From Erigeron canadensis (lineage: Eukaryota > Streptophyta > Magnoliopsida > Asterales > Asteraceae), in NCBI RefSeq assembly GCF_010389155.1, contig NC_057765.1, forward strand, positions 6,014,001 through 6,078,000: DNA of 64,000 nucleotides. Reading direction: 5' to 3'. The notes under the pieces were generated by a model. The model was not told the DNA's origin and did no database searches. It saw only the letters and a list, made by a program, of their open reading frames with translations. The translations under genes and the position numbers were made by a program. Every line of letters starts with the position of its first letter. The first letter of the stretch is position 1. Shown here piece by piece: positions 59,415 to 64,000 of this stretch.

Positions 59415-61499
59415 ATGTTACACAAAATGGCATTTTCTTATATATCTTTTGACTCACAAAAAACACGTTTATTTCTTACATTTACATTTCAACTCTTATT
59501 GTTGTTTGTCCATCAATCGAGAGCCACAAACTTTAATAAACATTTTGACATAACTTGGGGTGGTGGGCGTGGTAAGATCATTGGTGATGTTCTTACACTC
59601 TCACTTGATCGAGTTTCTGGCTCGGGATTTCAGTCTAAAAAAGAGTATCATTTTGGGAGAATCGATATGCAAATAAAACTTGTACCTGGAAACTCTGCTG
59701 GAACCGTCACTGCATACTATGTATATATGTTGTTTTCCTTGTATATTGTTCCTAATAATTTTATGTTTTTCCTTGCATACTATAAAATTAAGTATCGTTA
59801 ACATTGACAACTTTTATTTTTATTCTTTGGTTAAAAGATATGAGTAATCTTTACATCACTATTCTTTACATCACTATTTTTTAATCATACACAATTAAAT
59901 TAAATATGTTTCACATTATTGTATTATACAACATTTTAATACATGTTTGTTATTGTAAGGTTAAATTAAAGTGGCTGATGACATACAAATCACCACCTAT
60001 ATTTTAATTGTCATATTTAAATTAACATGATTTAAGGATAGTACAGACATATAATTAATGCCAATAAAATAGTGGATATTTAATTAGTTTTAGAGTCTTA
60101 TCAATAAAAAGTCTTAAAATGAAAATTTTAACTAGTTCTGCCTTTGAGTCTAACTTAATTTATATATGTATTCGTAACTTATTATATTTATAAATACATA
60201 TGCAGTTGTCGTCGCAAGGGCCGACCCATGATGAGATAGACTTTGAGTTTTTGGGCAATTCAACTGGTGAACCGTACACACTTCATACCAACGTCTATAC
60301 TCAAGGAAAAGGCGAAAGAGAGCAACAATTTCGAATGTGGTTTGACCCGACTTCTAAATTCCACACTTACTCCATCGTTTGGACTCCTCAAACTATTATG
60401 TAAGTTACATTTTACACCTCATATTACCAGAAAGTCGTCGTACATTGGATATATTTATTAAAAGCTTTACTGAAAGTGACAAATGTGATATAAACATTAA
60501 AAATATTAAATTTGCAAAAATGAAATTTTAATCATTCTAAATCTTATTTCATGGATGTAAATGTTCACACATATGATTTATGTCATTTTTTAAATTAAAA
60601 GAATGAAAAAAGAAATGAGCATATAGCCACATGTCTTATTTTTACCAAACATGTGGTTTTACTTTGAGAAAAACTATGTTCCGATTTTGCGTAAATTTGC
60701 CACATTTTTGTATATACGTAGGGAAACATGATTTTATCTTTGTGTGACATATCAACATAGTTCTTAGTAAAAGGTTAAAACTTGTAAACTATATGGCTAT
60801 TTTAGTATGCATCTCTTTTGAAAATGACATAAATTAATGTATCTCTTCTGAAAATGACTCTTTCATATAATAAAATCACATTTTTCTGATAGTGATTGTA
60901 AATTTTTGTTTGTTAACACGAGTTAATTATTTAGATATGCTGAATATGCTTTATAACTATGTTGCTAGTGTTATAACATTGACAGTTTTTTGATAGAATC
61001 TATGGTTTTACGCTTTTAAAAGATTTGGTGTGTTTCTTTGCATTTGAATATTTTAGAAGATATACTTAATTAGGAGATTAATGTAACCAAGTTTTTAGGT
61101 GTGTGAGTTAAAATCATCATCACCATATTTTACTGATTAGCTTTAAATATTATGTCAAGTTTTCTTGTAGATGAAACACCAATAAGGGAATTCAAGAACA
61201 TGGAATCAATTGGTGTTCCATTTCCAAAACATCAACGAATGAGGCTATATTCGAGTCTATGGAATGCCGACGAGTGGGCAACGAGAGGCGGCTTAGTCAA
61301 GACTGACTGGACCCAATCCCCTTTTACCGCTTCATATAGGAACTTTGGTGTTAAAGCTAGATCAGTTCTATTTGGACTAGATTCTACTCGTGACCAAAAA
61401 CTAAAATGGGTTCGGGAAAACCATATGATATACAACTATTGCACCGATACTAAGCGATTTCCTCGAGGATTTCCACCCGAATGCACGGTTAAGGTTTAA
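59415..61499 (+). CDS. Xyloglucan endotransglucosylase/hydrolase, XTH copy 3, short C-terminal loop
   Basis: Third GH16 xyloglucan enzyme of the cluster. Exons 59415-59720, 60206-60399 and 61160-61499; phases join to 840 nt, 279 aa plus TAA. N-terminus with a hydrophobic signal ([17 protein letters not shown]); a second ATG at 59427 is also possible. Motifs: [32 protein letters not shown], catalytic [10 protein letters not shown] followed by NSTGEP (N-glycosylation), [37 protein letters not shown], and [17 protein letters not shown] at the end. Oddity: the loop that in copies 1 and 2 carries the first Cys pair is shortened to [18 protein letters not shown] with no Cys, so one conserved disulfide is gone while the terminal pair remains. 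Exon 3 acceptor (TCAAG|TTTTC) is not a classic pyrimidine-tract site but is the one that keeps the frame. Confidence 0.92.
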
Positions 61500-61718
61500 G
61501 GCTAGTGAATAAACTCTATAGCTAATTGTATATGTTGCAAAGTATACTATTATAAGATAAGATATGCTTCTATATTTATATATATGTAAGAATATGATCA
61601 TTGGTATGTTCCATATGCATCACAACATGTATAGTGTTAAAGTATGCTAATAATGGTTTTGCAATTCACCGAGTCTTTTGACTAGTTTTCTTAGGTATTG
61701 TGTTATGTTAATGTTTTC

Positions 61719-61759
<41 letters not shown>

Positions 61760-62640
61760 TTAAGAACGCGTGTTAGTTTTATGTTATGTTAATTATGTTA
61801 ATGTTACTTATATTGTCTTACCATTCTTGTTTATGTCTTGAATATTTGTTGTTATTCACTTGTAAATTTGATTCCTGGACAATTTTGAGCTGTTGAAATG
61901 ATCATTGACGTCTTTTGCTTCCATTTTAATTTTTTACTCTATATTTCAAACTTCAATTTTTAATTCTCAAAAATATTTTTAAAGGCAGGGCAATCTGTAT
62001 TGACAAAGCTTTTTAGCTCAAGCCCATACATCAACTTTGTAGCCCAAATTCACAAATTACAGCCGTGGGTTTCTTTAACATTAAATTTTAATCAAACTAA
62101 CACAAATTCAACCCAAATTATCCATCAAATTTCTTGTAAACTGAAAACATAAAAAAATCGAACTAAAATATCAAGCCAAGCTCAAGAATTTATCAATTTT
62201 TTGGTATCCATGGGTTGGGTTATTTGGGTTTTAAGTTGTTTGAAAAGAAGCTTCTCAAACTATTTCTTTTAACTTAGCCCTATAAAAGCCTGTTTGAATT
62301 GAGAAAAAAAATTCATCAAAAGATTCACTAAAAAGCCAAATAGGCATATAAATTGAACGCGAGGCTGTTTGGCCACCAAAGTTATTTAGTTATTAACCAA
62401 CCAACAATGCTAAACCCGATCATACCACATAACGGATATACTAAAGTGAATTAGTTTATCATGCAAGAATTGTATATTGTCTAAACTCTAAAGTTAGATC
62501 TGAGCCACAAGCATTGACCCTCTCACTGTTTGAATTTATAAATTTGCGATTGTACTAAGTTTTCTGTTTGACTGTTTCATATGTAGTACAAGTATATTGT
62601 TTAGGCTTCAGCAATAAGTGTCAAGTTAAGCACAATATTA
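61500..62640. other. Non-coding 3' flank of XTH copy 3
   Basis: AT-rich, with an (ATT)n tract at about 61728-61757. No gene seen. A polyadenylation region should lie just after 61500. Confidence 0.4.
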
Positions 62641-62993
62641 TGATACTGTTGTCCCAGTAGGATCAAGAACAAGAAATATGTAATAATCTATGTATATAGA
62701 ATGAATATAATCGTTATTACACACTTGTTTTTTGTCTATACGTACATATCCTATATATACTAGTTGAATGGTTACGAGTGAACCATTGTGTCGATTCGGT
62801 GGTGGTGTTTGGTGGTAACCGCCACCCTTTCCTACGGTGGTGATGGTTGTGTCTTTTGGCCAACCACTACACCCTTTCAAGTATTATCTAATTATATAAT
62901 CACACCTTCTAATTACAAACTAATATAATCATGCCTATAAGTCTTCGTTTTTAACTATGTCAATGGTTAATTTCCAACATTCTCCCCCTTAAC
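62640..62993 (-). mobile_element. Copia 3' LTR (partial bounds) and polypurine tract
   Basis: On the minus strand AAGGGGGAGAATGTTGGAAA (about 62998-62979) is a classic copia polypurine tract followed by the TGTTGG start of an LTR. The LTR runs to at least about 62640; its exact end and the flanking duplication were not found. It contains a short hairpin-rich ggtggtggt/accaccacc stretch and TATA-like tatatatagg. Confidence 0.65.
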
Positions 62994-64000
62994 CATTGAA
63001 GTAGTTAATCTTCAATCTTGTGAGCAATATCTTCATTTGTACTTTGAATTTCCTTTCAACTTATGCTTGATCTTTTGAACCATCTTTGAAGTGATAGTGC
63101 TCCAAAAGTGTGTCTTGACTTTAGGCTTTTTATACATATTATTGCTTTCGACTTGTTGATCTTTTATGCCTCTTTAGTCTCTTGCTCTTGATCATGTCTT
63201 CCTTCATAACTTTCTAGTAGAATTTTTCCCCACTTTAAGTCTTCGTCACCGTAGAAATTTTCAAAGGGATTGCTTTGATTTGTTGGCGCATCATTACCAA
63301 GTTTTTCTTGACTCTTGTTAAAGCTTGCGGATGCCATTAATAATTGTGGTTCCACGTCTTCTTCCACAAGGTTTGATACTTTTTCTCTTTGTCGTCTTTG
63401 AGGTCTTCGTCGACAATCTGATGCTTAATGTCCAAGTTTGTTGCAATTATAACATCTTACATTATTTACGTTCCTTGTAAATCCTTCTTGATCTTGAGGG
63501 GATTTTTTTCTTCATTGTAGCTCTTGAATGTATCTTTCTAATAATTATCGTTTCTTCCATATTGTCTTGAATTTTCATAACCTCGGTTATGTGGTGGAAC
63601 ATATCTTCCTCTTCCTTGATTATCATAGCAATGTCTTCAACCATTGTTGTTGTCATGTCTTGTAAATAATAGTTTATCTTGATGATCAAAGATCTTTCCT
63701 TTCTTAATCTTTATCCTTTCTTCAAAGGTCTTTAATCTTCCAATAGCTTCGTCCAAAGTTAATTTATCTAGATCCGAGTATTGCTCAATTGATGCCACAA
63801 TTTGAATGAACCTCTCTGGTACAAAATTTAACAGTTTCCGCACACGAGTTGCATCATCGAGGGTTGATCCAAGACTTGTCATTTGTGATGTGAGACTTGT
63901 CATTTTCGCGGTGAATGAATCAATAGTTTCATCTTCCTCCATTTGTAACATCTCAAATTCAGATTTAAGACTTTGCAGTTTCGCCTTTTGTAACAACCGT
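62994..64000 (-). pseudogene. Ty1/copia gag, cut by window edge, enzyme region deleted
   Basis: Minus strand. 63996-63637 encodes an intact-looking stretch of UBN2-type gag: FEMLQMEEDETIDSFTAKM, RVRKLLNFVPERFIQIVASI, LDEAIGRLKTFEERI. It then shifts frame through an RNA-binding basic part to a zinc knuckle RCYNCNKLGH*ASDC (63460-63415) in which the Lys codon after His is a stop. A 68-residue acidic tail follows (63370-63164, ending ESYEGRHDQEQETKEA). Only about 170 bp separate this from the polypurine tract, so protease, integrase, RT and RNase H are missing. The gag start lies outside the window. Confidence 0.8.

Overview
This is a stretch of plant nuclear DNA, about 64 kb, AT-rich, with intron-split genes and many transposons. 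Gene content (a fused biotin-synthesis gene, a plant CDP-diacylglycerol synthase, three xyloglucan-remodelling genes, a U2 snRNA-like sequence) and the GT-AG introns point to a flowering plant, most likely a eudicot. An asterid would fit the repeats, but that is a guess. The exon models below were built by eye from conserved protein sequence, splice sites and phase; no alignment or expression data were used.

Left part (1-16.5 kb), all minus strand. A BIO3-BIO1 bifunctional biotin gene (330-8944) runs off the left edge before its last exons; its first intron carries a degenerate Ty3/gypsy retrotransposon. Upstream of it is a complete eleven-exon phosphatidate cytidylyltransferase gene (11123-15090, 424 aa), with a 10-bp-flanked MITE in its last intron, a second MITE in its 5'-UTR intron and a probable GC-AG first coding intron.

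Middle part (16.5-33 kb) is repeat territory: tRNA-derived SINE-like sequences, a 1.6-kb Mutator-type element, and five solo LTRs with matching 5-bp target duplications. Three of these are nested one inside another (27245-32659) and one splits a copia gag so cleanly that removing it restores the reading frame. A sixth, incompletely bounded LTR lies at 37234-39486 and a seventh (the twin of the first) at 48596-51584. Several LTRs carry arrays of GC-rich palindromes or short tandem units.

Right part (33-64 kb). Three XTH genes lie in the same (+) direction at 34.1-35.7, 53.8-55.0 and 59.4-61.5 kb, a dispersed cluster in the cell-wall GH16 family. The first and third look complete; the second lacks a recognisable signal-peptide exon, and the third has lost a cysteine-bearing loop. 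Between them are a LACS (acyl-CoA synthetase) pseudogene, a U2 snRNA pseudogene with an internal deletion, a 1.3-kb Mutator-like element, a three-exon gene for a 63-aa protein (47108-48310, minus), a tRNA-derived SINE with 14-bp target duplications, and a very recent 0.56-kb tandem duplication. The window ends in a copia element (minus) whose gag lies directly next to the polypurine tract and LTR, with the enzyme genes gone.

The genes are functionally unrelated neighbours; only the XTH genes form a family group. No unmistakably new system was found. The points most worth a second look are the palindrome arrays shared by unrelated LTR families, the micro-protein gene, and the variant XTH genes.
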